A stretch of DNA of 64,000 nucleotides, taken from the NCBI RefSeq assembly GCF_000384315.1, contig NZ_ARVW01000001.1:5022157-5086156 (forward strand), read 5' to 3'. A program made the position numbers and the translations under genes. Positions 56,566 through 64,000 of this stretch are shown in pieces (the stretch's first letter is position 1; each line of letters starts with the position of its first letter). The notes beneath the pieces are model-generated. The model saw nothing but the letters and a program-made list of their open reading frames with translations. It searched no databases and was not told the origin of the DNA. This stretch comes from Amycolatopsis nigrescens CSC17Ta-90. GTDB taxonomy: Bacteria; Actinomycetota; Actinomycetes; Mycobacteriales; Pseudonocardiaceae.

Positions 56566-59163
56566 TCAGGAAGGCGGGTCCTGGCCGACGTACTCCTTGG
56601 TGGCGTAGCCGGGACCTCGTTGCCAGCCGGGCTGCTCGGCGGTGGACCGGCGCACCTCGAAGCCGTCCGTGCGGTAGCGGTAGTCGATCTCCAGCAGCGG
56701 GCCCCACAGGTCGGGGTCGTTGTTGTGCAGCAGTTCCGATGGCAGCTCGCGGTACTCGGCCACCTCGGTGATCGGTGCGAAAACCCCGCCGTGCGGCTGG
56801 TAACTGCGGGTCAGATCGCCGTCGTACCGGTAGCCGCCGGGTGCGACGACCATGACGGCGGGCGGCTCGAGCAGCCCGTCCGCCAGCACCGGCAGCCGGG
56901 CGCACGGGTACCAGAACGAGATCGGCCAGTCCACGATCGCCGGTCCCGGCTGCCCGGCCAGCACCTCGGTCAGGCTGCGGTCGGTGCCCCCGTCGCGGAC
57001 CCGGACCGCGTCCGCGGCGCCGCAGGTGGAATCGGTGATCGAATGCAGGTTCGCCGCGGTGGTCGACCAGGAGCCGCGGCCGTACTGGTTCAGCGCGGCC
57101 GTGCCGAGCAGCCCGGCGGTCAGCACCGGCATGGCGAGCAGCGCGACTCCGGCGATGCCGATCGCCGTCCAGCCGGCGAACCGCACCGGCCAGGACGCAC
57201 CGTCCGGTGGCAGCCGCCGCGTGAGCGGGACGACCGCGACCACGGCGCCGGTCGCCAGTATCACCAGCGGATTGGCCGGCACCCCGTCGAAGAGCGGTTT
57301 CTCCAGGCCCGTCATGCCGAGCCGCTGGTATCCCCACCAGGAGTTGACCCCGTTCATGCTGACGCTGACCAGCAGCGTGACCAGGAACAGGGCGCCGAGC
57401 CGGACCACCCAGCCGGCCCGTTCCCGGCCGAACGCGCGGGGCAGGCCGGCCAGGCCGAAGGCGAGCACGAGCGCGGTCGCGAAGGCGAGCGCGGAGAAAT
57501 GGGACGCCACCTTGGTCGGGGTGAGCACCAGCATCGCCAGCCCGGCGCCGAGCCAGGCGAACGGCCAGCCGAACGGTCCGGCGAAGGTGCTGTCCTGCCG
57601 GTTTCGCAGCCGCAGCACCAGCACGATGAGCATCATGCCGATGCCGAGCAGCACCGGCAGCCTGCGGAACGGGTGCTGTTCGAAGGTGAACTCGACCGCG
57701 ACGTCCTGGCCGAGCACGGCCTGGTAGCGGTTGAACTCGTTGTACCAGGCCGAACTCGCGCCGTACCAGAAGCGGGCGCCCGCCGAGTCGAGGAAACCGC
57801 CGAGGCCGGAGTTGACGAACACGATCGGCGCCGCGACCGTCATCGCGGCCAGCGTCAGCGTCACCAGCAGCGCCCGCGTCCTGGTGTGCTCCAGCCGGCG
57901 GCAGGCGTGCACCAGCCCGAGCACCAGCGGGATCACCGCGAGCATGCCGGTGGAGGTGACGGTGAGGGAAAGCCCGGCCGCGACCCCGCCGACGATCAGC
58001 CAGGCCGGGGTCTCGGTGAGCTTGGCCCGCACCGCGGCGTAGCCACTGACCGCGAGGCACAGCGTGACGAACGGTTCCGGCCGCAGGCCGAGCCCGCCCG
58101 GCATCCACGCAACGAAGAAAGCCGCCGCCAGCAGCCAGTGCGGCACCTTCGGGGCGTCGGTGTACCGGCGCAGCAGCCGCACGATGCCGAGCATGAGCAG
58201 CCAGCTCGCCAGCCCGGCGAGCATCGACGGACCGCGCACCACCAGCGGTGCCCAGGAGAGCTGGAACAGCGGGGCGAACAGGTGCTGGAGCAGTACGGCC
58301 GGCGTCTCCGCGGCGTTGAGCGCCATGTAGTAGTCGCCGGCGAACCCGGCGCTGTCCAGGTTCCGGTGCATGCCGAGGAACCAGCCGTCGTCGACGGTCT
58401 GCGCGCCGAGCACGCCCCAGCCCGCGATCCCGGTCGCGACCAGGCCGGTCCACACCGCGTCCACCCAGCGTCGGGGCCCTTCGGCGGCGTCGCGCGGGCG
58501 GACCGTGCTGCGGAAAACACGGAAGCCGGCGATCAGGCAGCCGAGCACGCCCAGCCCGCAGCCGATCATCAGCCCCAGCTTGAGCGGGGTCGGCGCGGTC
58601 TGGAAGCGGGCGTCCGCCTCGGCGCGCGCGGCGACCTTGCCGAGCGCTTCCTCGGCGGGCAGCTCGGTGACGAACGCCGCCACCTGCGGCACCCGAGTGT
58701 CCACCCGCACCAGTTCCCGGCCGTCGGCCAACCCGGCGACCAGCGCGTGCTCGCTCGCGCGCACCTGGTAGGTGCAGTCCGTGCCAGGCGCCCCGCCGAG
58801 CGCGTGCTCCTGGTTCGCGGTGGTCAGGAAGAGCTGGCGGTCGCGGACGGTCAACGCCAGTCCCCAGTTCGGCAGTTTGTCGGAGTCCGGTGGGAAACTG
58901 GAGAACGCGGTGAACGAGTCACCGGGTTCCGCCGAAGCGACCACGGAACACGCCAGATCCACGTCCAGCCGGAGCGGCCGGTACGGCATGAACATCGCGA
59001 CCGTCGGTTCGGGCGCCTGTCCCGCTTTCGGCCAGTCGACGTCGATCCGGTCGCCGCGCACCGGTGCGAACGGAATCGCGATCGCCAGTGCGATGGTCGC
59101 CAGGGCGAGGCCGAGCAGCCAGCGGAAACTTGCGGCTGGTGTCCCGGCCGGACGGTGAGCCAT
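56566..59163 (-). CDS. Emb-type arabinosyltransferase (cell-wall arabinan)
   Basis: The 865-residue membrane protein has an N-terminal helix, then an extracellular beta-rich domain (about 35-190) and multiple transmembrane helices. The GT-C catalytic loop DDGWFLG is near residue 257, followed by a C-terminal periplasmic domain with LTEVLAGQPGPAIVDWPISFWYPC. It adds arabinofuranose from decaprenyl-phosphoarabinose to arabinogalactan. Mycobacterial EmbA/B/C are near 1,100 residues; this one is shorter, mainly in the C-terminal carbohydrate-binding part. Single gene, GGGG before ATG 59163. Confidence 0.9.
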   Translation of the reverse strand: MAHRPAGTPAASFRWLLGLALATIALAIAIPFAPVRGDRIDVDWPKAGQAPEPTVAMFMPYRPLRLDVDLACSVVASAEPGDSFTAFSSFPPDSDKLPNWGLALTVRDRQLFLTTANQEHALGGAPGTDCTYQVRASEHALVAGLADGRELVRVDTRVPQVAAFVTELPAEEALGKVAARAEADARFQTAPTPLKLGLMIGCGLGVLGCLIAGFRVFRSTVRPRDAAEGPRRWVDAVWTGLVATGIAGWGVLGAQTVDDGWFLGMHRNLDSAGFAGDYYMALNAAETPAVLLQHLFAPLFQLSWAPLVVRGPSMLAGLASWLLMLGIVRLLRRYTDAPKVPHWLLAAAFFVAWMPGGLGLRPEPFVTLCLAVSGYAAVRAKLTETPAWLIVGGVAAGLSLTVTSTGMLAVIPLVLGLVHACRRLEHTRTRALLVTLTLAAMTVAAPIVFVNSGLGGFLDSAGARFWYGASSAWYNEFNRYQAVLGQDVAVEFTFEQHPFRRLPVLLGIGMMLIVLVLRLRNRQDSTFAGPFGWPFAWLGAGLAMLVLTPTKVASHFSALAFATALVLAFGLAGLPRAFGRERAGWVVRLGALFLVTLLVSVSMNGVNSWWGYQRLGMTGLEKPLFDGVPANPLVILATGAVVAVVPLTRRLPPDGASWPVRFAGWTAIGIAGVALLAMPVLTAGLLGTAALNQYGRGSWSTTAANLHSITDSTCGAADAVRVRDGGTDRSLTEVLAGQPGPAIVDWPISFWYPCARLPVLADGLLEPPAVMVVAPGGYRYDGDLTRSYQPHGGVFAPITEVAEYRELPSELLHNNDPDLWGPLLEIDYRYRTDGFEVRRSTAEQPGWQRGPGYATKEYVGQDPPS

Positions 59164-59282
59164 GATCCCCTGCTCGCTTTTCCGTGGCGGACTGTGGCAC
59201 TTGGCGGGTGTTCGTCACTTTGCCCTGGTCATGATCCCTGACCTGACGCGTGCGCGCTCGCTGAAGACAGTCGTCAAAGAGA

Positions 59283-59319
59283 AGAAAGAAAGGTTTCCGA
59301 ATTGCCGAATTCTATTCGG
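59283..59319 (-). terminator. Rho-independent-type terminator of the GNAT gene
   Basis: On the minus strand CCGAAT-aga-ATTCGG (59319-59305) is followed by a T-rich run (CCTTTCTTTCTTCTCTTTG). The hairpin overlaps the GNAT stop codon. This is the only hairpin in the window with a clear T-tract. Confidence 0.6.
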
Positions 59320-60124
59320 GTTGTCCCGGCGTGATGGCGTACTCGCTGAAGGTGCCGCATTCGCGGAAACCCAGGCGGTGATAAACCGGTGCGCCTTCCG
59401 TCGACGCCTGGAGCACCGCGGTCCGGTAGCCGTTCTCGCGGGCGACGCGCAGGGTGGCGATGGTCATCGCGCCGCCGAAACCGCGCCGCCGCCAGTCGTC
59501 GATGGTGCAGATGTTGTAGATACCGGCCACCCCCGCGTGGCAGAAGACCTCCGCCGAGCAGACCGGCACGCCGTGGCGGTAGCCCACCAGATAACGCGCG
59601 GGACAGCCGGGATCGAGTGCGACGGCCGCGGCGCCTGCGTAGAAACGCCGGACGGTGGCCGAAGGCGGGTCCCAGTTCGCGGCGAGGATCTCGGTGTAGT
59701 CGGCCAGCTGTTCCCGGCTGGTCACGGTGCGGATGACCAGCCCGTCGGGCAGCGGCTGTGCCGGCAGCTCGTCGAGGGGCGCCCACATGGCCTTTTCGGA
59801 CTCCGACTCGGTCAGTCCCGCGGCGGTCAGCCTGGCGTCGAGCCCGGCTGAATCGGGGCCGACCCACCAGGAGAACGTCCGCTCGGTGGCGGCCAGCGTT
59901 CGCACGGTCTCGGCGATGCGCAGCTCGGCATCCGCGCCGAACCGGGCGCGGGCGACGATGTTGAAGGTGTCGTCGTCGATCCCGCTGTCCGCGATCAGCA
60001 GGTCACCGGTCTCGGTGACGTTCGCGTCCGGCAGTCGCCGGTGCAGATGGCAGGCGTGCTCGGCCAGGTTGGCTTCCATGCTGGTGAGCAGGTCGACGGG
60101 TCTCACGATGAGCGATTCCACCAC
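59312..60124 (-). CDS. GNAT-family N-acetyltransferase
   Basis: The 270-residue protein has its acetyl-CoA-binding GNAT core in the C-terminal half: [41 protein letters not shown], where R-R-G-F-G-G is motif A, followed by [21 protein letters not shown]. The N-terminal half is a second, degenerate GNAT-like unit. Start is uncertain: GTG 60124 gives the longest form, and ATG 60079 is an alternative; neither has a good ribosome site. Divergent from the PAP2 gene. Confidence 0.83.
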   Translation of the reverse strand: MVESLIVRPVDLLTSMEANLAEHACHLHRRLPDANVTETGDLLIADSGIDDDTFNIVARARFGADAELRIAETVRTLAATERTFSWWVGPDSAGLDARLTAAGLTESESEKAMWAPLDELPAQPLPDGLVIRTVTSREQLADYTEILAANWDPPSATVRRFYAGAAAVALDPGCPARYLVGYRHGVPVCSAEVFCHAGVAGIYNICTIDDWRRRGFGGAMTIATLRVARENGYRTAVLQASTEGAPVYHRLGFRECGTFSEYAITPGQPE

Positions 60125-60271
60125 CTCGCGGCGAATCGCGCACGTCGATTAACGACCGGCAGGGTCGTCCCCCTGCCGGAAGACAGGGCCGGCCCGTGGC
60201 GGCCGGCAATCGTGCTGGGCCGTGCCCGAAACCTAGCGTCGAACACAACTAGAATGATCAAGGGAGGCTTT

Positions 60272-60910
60272 GTGTTCGCACCGGAATTCAGCATCGAGTG
60301 GTATCGCGCCATCACCGAATTCGCCGCCGGTACCCCGTCCTGGTTGCGCTGGCTCATGGAGCTGGGCACCGACGGCGTGCTGCTGTTCTTCGGGGTGATG
60401 TTCCTGCTCGGCTGGTGGCGTGCGCGCGGCCGTTCCGCCGCCACGATGGCCGTCGCACTACTCGGCCCGGCCGCCACGCTCACCGCGTATCTGGCGAGCG
60501 AGGTGGTGAAGACCTTCTGGCAGGAAGACCGTCCCTGCCGTGTTCTGTCCAATGTGGTCAGTATCGCGGAATGTCCGTCCTATGGGGACTGGTCCTTTCC
60601 CAGCAACCATTCGGTACTCGCCGGTGCCGCCGCCACCGCGATGGTGCTGAGCCGGTACCGGACCGCGGTGCTCGCCGTTTTCGTCGCACTGCTCGCCGCC
60701 GCGTCCCGCGTTTTCGTCGGCGTGCACTATCCGCATGACGTGCTGGCCGGGCTGCTGCTCGGGGCGCTGGTGGTGACCGCGGTGGTCTGCCTGCTGCGGG
60801 CTCCGATGACGTCGTTCGTGCGCAGGCTGCGCGGGCACCACAAGCTGTGGCGACTGGTCGCGGCCGGGCCGGTGGAAAGCGACCCGGCGACGATCCGCTT
60901 CCGTCGCTGA
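60272..60910 (+). CDS. PAP2-family membrane phosphatase
   Basis: GTG 60272, four bases after AGGGAGG, gives 212 residues; ATG 60254 is in frame. About five transmembrane helices carry the three phosphatase motifs: KTFWQEDRP, PSNHS (PSGH variant) and SRVFVGVHYPHDVLAG with the nucleophile-partner histidine. It dephosphorylates a lipid phosphate or diphosphate such as undecaprenyl diphosphate or phosphatidate at the membrane. Its stop is 3 bp from the convergent response-regulator gene. Confidence 0.9.
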   Translation: MFAPEFSIEWYRAITEFAAGTPSWLRWLMELGTDGVLLFFGVMFLLGWWRARGRSAATMAVALLGPAATLTAYLASEVVKTFWQEDRPCRVLSNVVSIAECPSYGDWSFPSNHSVLAGAAATAMVLSRYRTAVLAVFVALLAAASRVFVGVHYPHDVLAGLLLGALVVTAVVCLLRAPMTSFVRRLRGHHKLWRLVAAGPVESDPATIRFRR

Positions 60911-60913
60911 CGC

Positions 60914-61582
60914 TCAGAGCAGCTCGCTCACCAGTCCGGCCTCGTAGGCGAGAATGGCGGCCTGCACCCGGTTGCGCACCCCGAGCCGCTTGAGGATCGT
61001 GCTCACGTAGACCTTCACGGTGCCTTCGACCACGTGGATCCGCCCGGCGATCTCGCCGTTGGACAGCCCGGCGCCGAGCAGACCGAGCACCTCGCGCTCG
61101 CGTTCGGTGAGTTCGCCGACGCTGCTCGCCGCGTCCCGGCCCAGCTTTCCGGTGCCGCCCAGCTGGTTCAGCACTCGCCGCGCCACCAAGGGCGAAAGGT
61201 AGGCGGCCCCTTCCGCGACCGCCCGCACCCCGGCGATGATCTCGCGCGGGTCGCCGGTCTTGAGCACGAACCCGCTGGCCCCGTTGTCCAGCGCACGGGC
61301 TATGTAGGTGTCCTCGGTGAACGTGGTCAGCACCAGCACCGCGGTCTCCGGCGCGAGCCGGCGGATTTCGGCCGCCGCGTCCAGCCCGGTGAGCTCGGGC
61401 ATCCGGATGTCCAGCAGGGCGACGTCCGGCCGGTGCGCGCGCACCAGCTCGACCGCCTGCCTGCCGTCCGCGGCCTCGGCCACCACCTCGATCCCGGGAT
61501 CGGCGGCGAGCACCGCGCGTACGCCGAGCAGCACCACGGCCTCGTCGTCGGCCAGCACCACGCGGATCAAGTGCGCCCCCAC
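60914..61582 (-). CDS. NarL/LuxR-type response regulator
   Basis: The 222-residue regulator has an N-terminal receiver domain (acidic pair Asp12/Asp13, phosphoacceptor Asp58 in LLDIRMPE, conserved Lys in FVLKTGD). A LuxR HTH follows at about 160-215 (LTEREREVLGLLGAGLSNGEIAGRIHVVEGTVKVYVSTILKRLGV). GTG 61582 abuts the kinase stop; TTG 61570 would give the typical MIRVVLADD start. It pairs with the kinase upstream. The target genes are not evident. Confidence 0.92.
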   Translation of the reverse strand: MGAHLIRVVLADDEAVVLLGVRAVLAADPGIEVVAEAADGRQAVELVRAHRPDVALLDIRMPELTGLDAAAEIRRLAPETAVLVLTTFTEDTYIARALDNGASGFVLKTGDPREIIAGVRAVAEGAAYLSPLVARRVLNQLGGTGKLGRDAASSVGELTEREREVLGLLGAGLSNGEIAGRIHVVEGTVKVYVSTILKRLGVRNRVQAAILAYEAGLVSELL

Positions 61583-63229
61583 TCAGCCGAGAAAGTCCTT
61601 GGCGGCCAGCCGGTCCGCCACGAAACACAGACGGTACAGCTCGTTGCGGGCGCCATCGAAGGGGTTCAGGTGCGTCCCGTAGTACCGGCAGTTCGCGCCG
61701 GCCGGCACCGCCGGTTCGTCCTCGGGCCCGGTGTCCACCCTGGTCCGGCCCGGCAGCACCGCCTGGACTTCGGTGAGCGGCTGTCCCGTCCGCAACCGTT
61801 CGAAGTCGGCCGGCCGCAGCACCGAGGTCGCGTGGTCGTAGACGGTGTAGCCCAGCACGACCGCCGCGGTACCGACCACCACCAGCCCGGCCGCGGTCAT
61901 CGACCTGGTGAAGCTGCGCCGCACCCGCCGTCGTGCCTGCTCGTGCCGGACTTCGGACTCTGACTGTTCCGGCTCGCGGGGCACCGGCCCCGGCTCATGC
62001 GGCAGCCGCGCGGTCACGGTGAACCCGTCCCCGTCCGGCCCGGCCCGCAACTCCCCGCCGACCAGCCGCACCCGCTCAGCCATCCCGGTCAGCCCGTGCC
62101 CGCCGCCTGCTACGGCCCGGCCGACCCCCGGCCCGTTCTTTATGGACACCACGGTCTCCCCGGCCACGGTTCGCCTTCCACCCGGCCCCTTGCCCGCAGT
62201 CTCCCCGACCGCGGCCCGCCTTCCGTCCGGCTCCTTGCCCGCCGTCTCCCCGGCTACGGCTCGCTTTCCGCCCGGCCCGTTGGCCACGGCCTCCCCAGCC
62301 GCGTGCTCAATGTCCACCGTCACCGAGGCCCCCACCGCGTGCTTGGCCGCATTGGTCAGCGACTCCCGCACCACCCGGTCGACCGTCCGCTGCACCATCT
62401 GCGGCGGTTCGTCACCGCTGACCCGCAACTCGACGCCCAGCCCCGACGCGCGATTCCTCGCCACCAACTCGTCGAGCGTTTCGGCCGCGGACTCCTCCCG
62501 CAGCAGTTCGACCACTTCCACCAGCCGCTCAGCCGCCCCGGTCACCGCCGCCCTCGCCCCACCCGCCGCCGCACGATGCCGCTCGTCAAGCCCCGCGTCG
62601 AGCTCCAACGCCCCGATCCGCAACGCCGCCAGCCCCAGCTCGTGCCCGACCAGGTCATGCATGTCCCCGGCCAACCGCGCGCGCTCCCGCATCCTGGCCT
62701 GCTCCGCGACCAGCCGCTGCGCACGCTCCAGCAACTCGGCCCGCTCCCACCCCGCCCGCTCAAGTTCGAGATAGTCGCGCCGATACCGCCCCACCGACCA
62801 CGGCACCAGCCCGAACAGCAGCACCCCGACCATCCCGGTGAACCATCCGCTCGCCACCACCGGCACCAGCGGTATCAGCAGCACAACGCCCCCGCCAACC
62901 CCCACGAACCCGACCACCGCCGGCCTCGCGCTGCTCATCCGCACCCCTGCCAGATAACTCAGCACGATCACCGTCAGTAGGAACGGCACACCCCCGACCT
63001 CCGGATACTCCGGCCGCGAGAACAACGCCACCTCCCACAACACGATGGCCCCCACCATCGCCCCCAACGGCCACCGCACCCTCACCCCCACCAGCCCCGC
63101 GACCGCGACCACCGCCCCCGCCGTCTCCCACCACCCGAACCGCCCCGGATGCGACGTCACCCCCGCCCACCCCACCGGCACACACAGCAACCCCCACACC
63201 AGCCCCAACCTCACCCACCCAGTCCGCAT
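61583..63229 (-). CDS. NarL-type sensor histidine kinase with internal repeat and C-terminal extra domain
   Basis: The 548-residue kinase has about five N-terminal transmembrane helices (to about 145). The HisKA_3 box is GDMHDLVGHELG (phospho-His191), the N-box RESLTNAAKHAVG (298 region), and the G-box GGGHGLTGMAERVRLVGG (376-392). Between N- and G-box lies an insert of three 15-residue repeats (318-362). After the kinase, a helix at about 445-465 leads to a 75-residue tail with two cysteines (NCRYYG, RLCFVAD), probably extracellular. Ordinary members end after the ATPase domain. Cotranscribed with the response regulator. Confidence 0.9.
   Translation of the reverse strand: MRTGWVRLGLVWGLLCVPVGWAGVTSHPGRFGWWETAGAVVAVAGLVGVRVRWPLGAMVGAIVLWEVALFSRPEYPEVGGVPFLLTVIVLSYLAGVRMSSARPAVVGFVGVGGGVVLLIPLVPVVASGWFTGMVGVLLFGLVPWSVGRYRRDYLELERAGWERAELLERAQRLVAEQARMRERARLAGDMHDLVGHELGLAALRIGALELDAGLDERHRAAAGGARAAVTGAAERLVEVVELLREESAAETLDELVARNRASGLGVELRVSGDEPPQMVQRTVDRVVRESLTNAAKHAVGASVTVDIEHAAGEAVANGPGGKRAVAGETAGKEPDGRRAAVGETAGKGPGGRRTVAGETVVSIKNGPGVGRAVAGGGHGLTGMAERVRLVGGELRAGPDGDGFTVTARLPHEPGPVPREPEQSESEVRHEQARRRVRRSFTRSMTAAGLVVVGTAAVVLGYTVYDHATSVLRPADFERLRTGQPLTEVQAVLPGRTRVDTGPEDEPAVPAGANCRYYGTHLNPFDGARNELYRLCFVADRLAAKDFLG
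62144..62278 (-). repeat. Three 45-bp in-frame repeats inside the kinase ATPase domain
   Basis: Codons 318-332, 333-347 and 348-362 encode GPGGKRAVAGETAGK, EPDGRRAAVGETAGK and GPGGRRTVAGETVVS. The native segment GPGVGRAVAGGGHG (366-379) looks like the source. This is an in-frame tandem expansion next to the ATP lid. Confidence 0.75.
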
Positions 63230-63327
63230 ATCCCGGAGGCTACGTGAACCGACCCGGTAGCTGGACTACTGAGAGCGTGCCGGTCAGAGCCGATCCTTGT
63301 AGCGCGCCTGTGGTCAGGCTTCGCTGA

Positions 63328-64000
63328 CTACTCCGCCACGACCAGGGCTACCGCATTGTGGCTATGAATGCTTTCCAGGTTCACTACCTGCACGCGATGG
63401 AGAAGATTACGGTTCCGGCACTCGGCTGAGATGTGCCGGGCCATGTCTTCGACAAAAACAGGATTTTCATAACCTTGCATTGTCAACACTCGTTCGTCCG
63501 GACGTTTGACGAGTGGGACGACCGGTGCAGAACCACTGTTCCGCACGATCTCCACGGCATCCGACAATGTCAGCGGGTATGGATCGTCGCCTGAACCGTT
63601 TACTGAAAGTGTCACTCGGCTTCGCTGATTGTGGGCACCGTAGTCGGAGATCTTCTTCGAGCAAGGGCAGACGCTCGTGACTTCGGATAGAACAGAAGTG
63701 GTGACCTTGCAGGCCCTCTCCGTCAAAGCTGCGGTTAAAGTAACGTCATGCACTAGACATGATTCCTCCCGCGACGCTGGTGCGGTAGTTTTCGTGGTGA
63801 TGGGAAATGTTAGAGAGAGTTCAATTCCCGGCGCGTCCAGCAGGTGAACACCCGCCTTCAATATCTGAGGGAGTTGGCGTGGGTCGAAATCTTGGAAGTG
63901 TTCGTGAACCAGGGCAACCATGCGGCTCATGTGAGTTCCCCGCCGGTCCGCTTGCAGGCGTACGGTTACGGATGCCGTCGCAACTGCGGGCTGATGCAGT
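63328..64000 (-). CDS. folE2: GTP cyclohydrolase FolE2 (type IB), 5'-truncated by window edge
   Basis: Reading leftward from the right edge, the frame is open (…ATASVTVRLQADRRGTHMSRMVALVHEH…). It carries the GTHMSR motif of FolE2, so the gene starts outside the window; the ATG at 63930 is internal. VTSVCPCSKKISDYGAHNQRSRV holds the metal cysteine and GAHNQRS signature, and the C-terminus has NLESIHSHNAVA. It converts GTP to dihydroneopterin triphosphate (folate or deazapurine route). GC content is visibly lower than in neighbours, suggesting transfer. The 63230-63327 gap holds nothing I recognise. Confidence 0.9.
   Translation of the reverse strand, partial: LHQPAVATASVTVRLQADRRGTHMSRMVALVHEHFQDFDPRQLPQILKAGVHLLDAPGIELSLTFPITTKTTAPASREESCLVHDVTLTAALTERACKVTTSVLSEVTSVCPCSKKISDYGAHNQRSRVTLSVNGSGDDPYPLTLSDAVEIVRNSGSAPVVPLVKRPDERVLTMQGYENPVFVEDMARHISAECRNRNLLHRVQVVNLESIHSHNAVALVVAE

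Noticed and set aside
56620..59241. An 873-codon open frame antisense to the arabinosyltransferase
   Set aside because: No domain, skewed composition, and it mirrors the real membrane-protein gene on the other strand.

Overview
The window is GC-rich actinomycete chromosome. An Emb-type arabinosyltransferase, a WS/DGAT acyltransferase, mycobacterial-style FadA/FadB and an MSMEG_1061-family flavoprotein point to the mycolata side of Actinomycetota. A pseudonocardial genus such as Amycolatopsis is my inference; no rRNA or tRNA gene is present to confirm it. I see no IS element, integrase, CRISPR array or origin.

Layout. 1-8.4 kb: end of a hydrolase gene, a MarR regulator, two acyl-CoA dehydrogenases under a fused double-TetR regulator, and divergent fadA-fadB; together a fatty-acid beta-oxidation locus. 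8.4-24.4 kb: a secreted endo/exonuclease/phosphatase-fold protein, then a catabolic block (ThDP enzyme, GlcD-like FAD oxidase, DUF3830 protein, GABA-type aminotransferase, aldehyde dehydrogenase, tartrate dehydrogenase-like enzyme, GntR regulator, two Asp/Glu racemase-maleate isomerase paralogues, D-2-hydroxyacid dehydrogenase, amidase). The same 12-bp palindrome, ATTGTTGACAAT, lies in three promoter regions of this block. A TetR/MFS efflux pair sits inside it, and an antitoxin/Doc toxin pair closes it.

24.4-28.5 kb: a lower-GC accessory island with a frameshifted gene remnant, an XRE-TPR regulator, a small cysteine protein, a small HTH protein, a DUF6879 protein and a PIMT-like methyltransferase. 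28.5-32.8 kb: a complete pqqACDEB operon, including a 33-residue pqqA, divergent from a secreted PQQ-dependent sugar dehydrogenase. 32.8-37.1 kb: WS/DGAT acyltransferase, glutathionyl-hydroquinone-reductase-like protein, FAD oxidoreductase and a split-barrel flavoprotein.

37.2-45.0 kb: a six-gene operon with overlapping or abutting ends (ThDP enzyme, hydantoinase/oxoprolinase A and B, SDR, GntR, ornithine cyclodeaminase-like) behind one palindromic operator. 45.0-56.5 kb: an epimerase/TetR pair with paired operators, secreted M28 peptidase, CoA-transferase, divergent PRPP-synthetase homologue, class III aminotransferase, SDR-DUF2867 protein, secreted cyclophilin, and a YheO-like regulator with threonine dehydratase. 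56.5-64 kb: arabinosyltransferase, GNAT, PAP2 phosphatase, a LuxR/histidine-kinase pair whose kinase has an internal repeat and an extra C-terminal domain, and a FolE2 gene running off the right edge.

A recurring theme is a set of long, almost perfect intergenic hairpins in two sequence families, mostly at convergent gene ends and several overlapping stop codons. They look like clade-specific bidirectional terminators.
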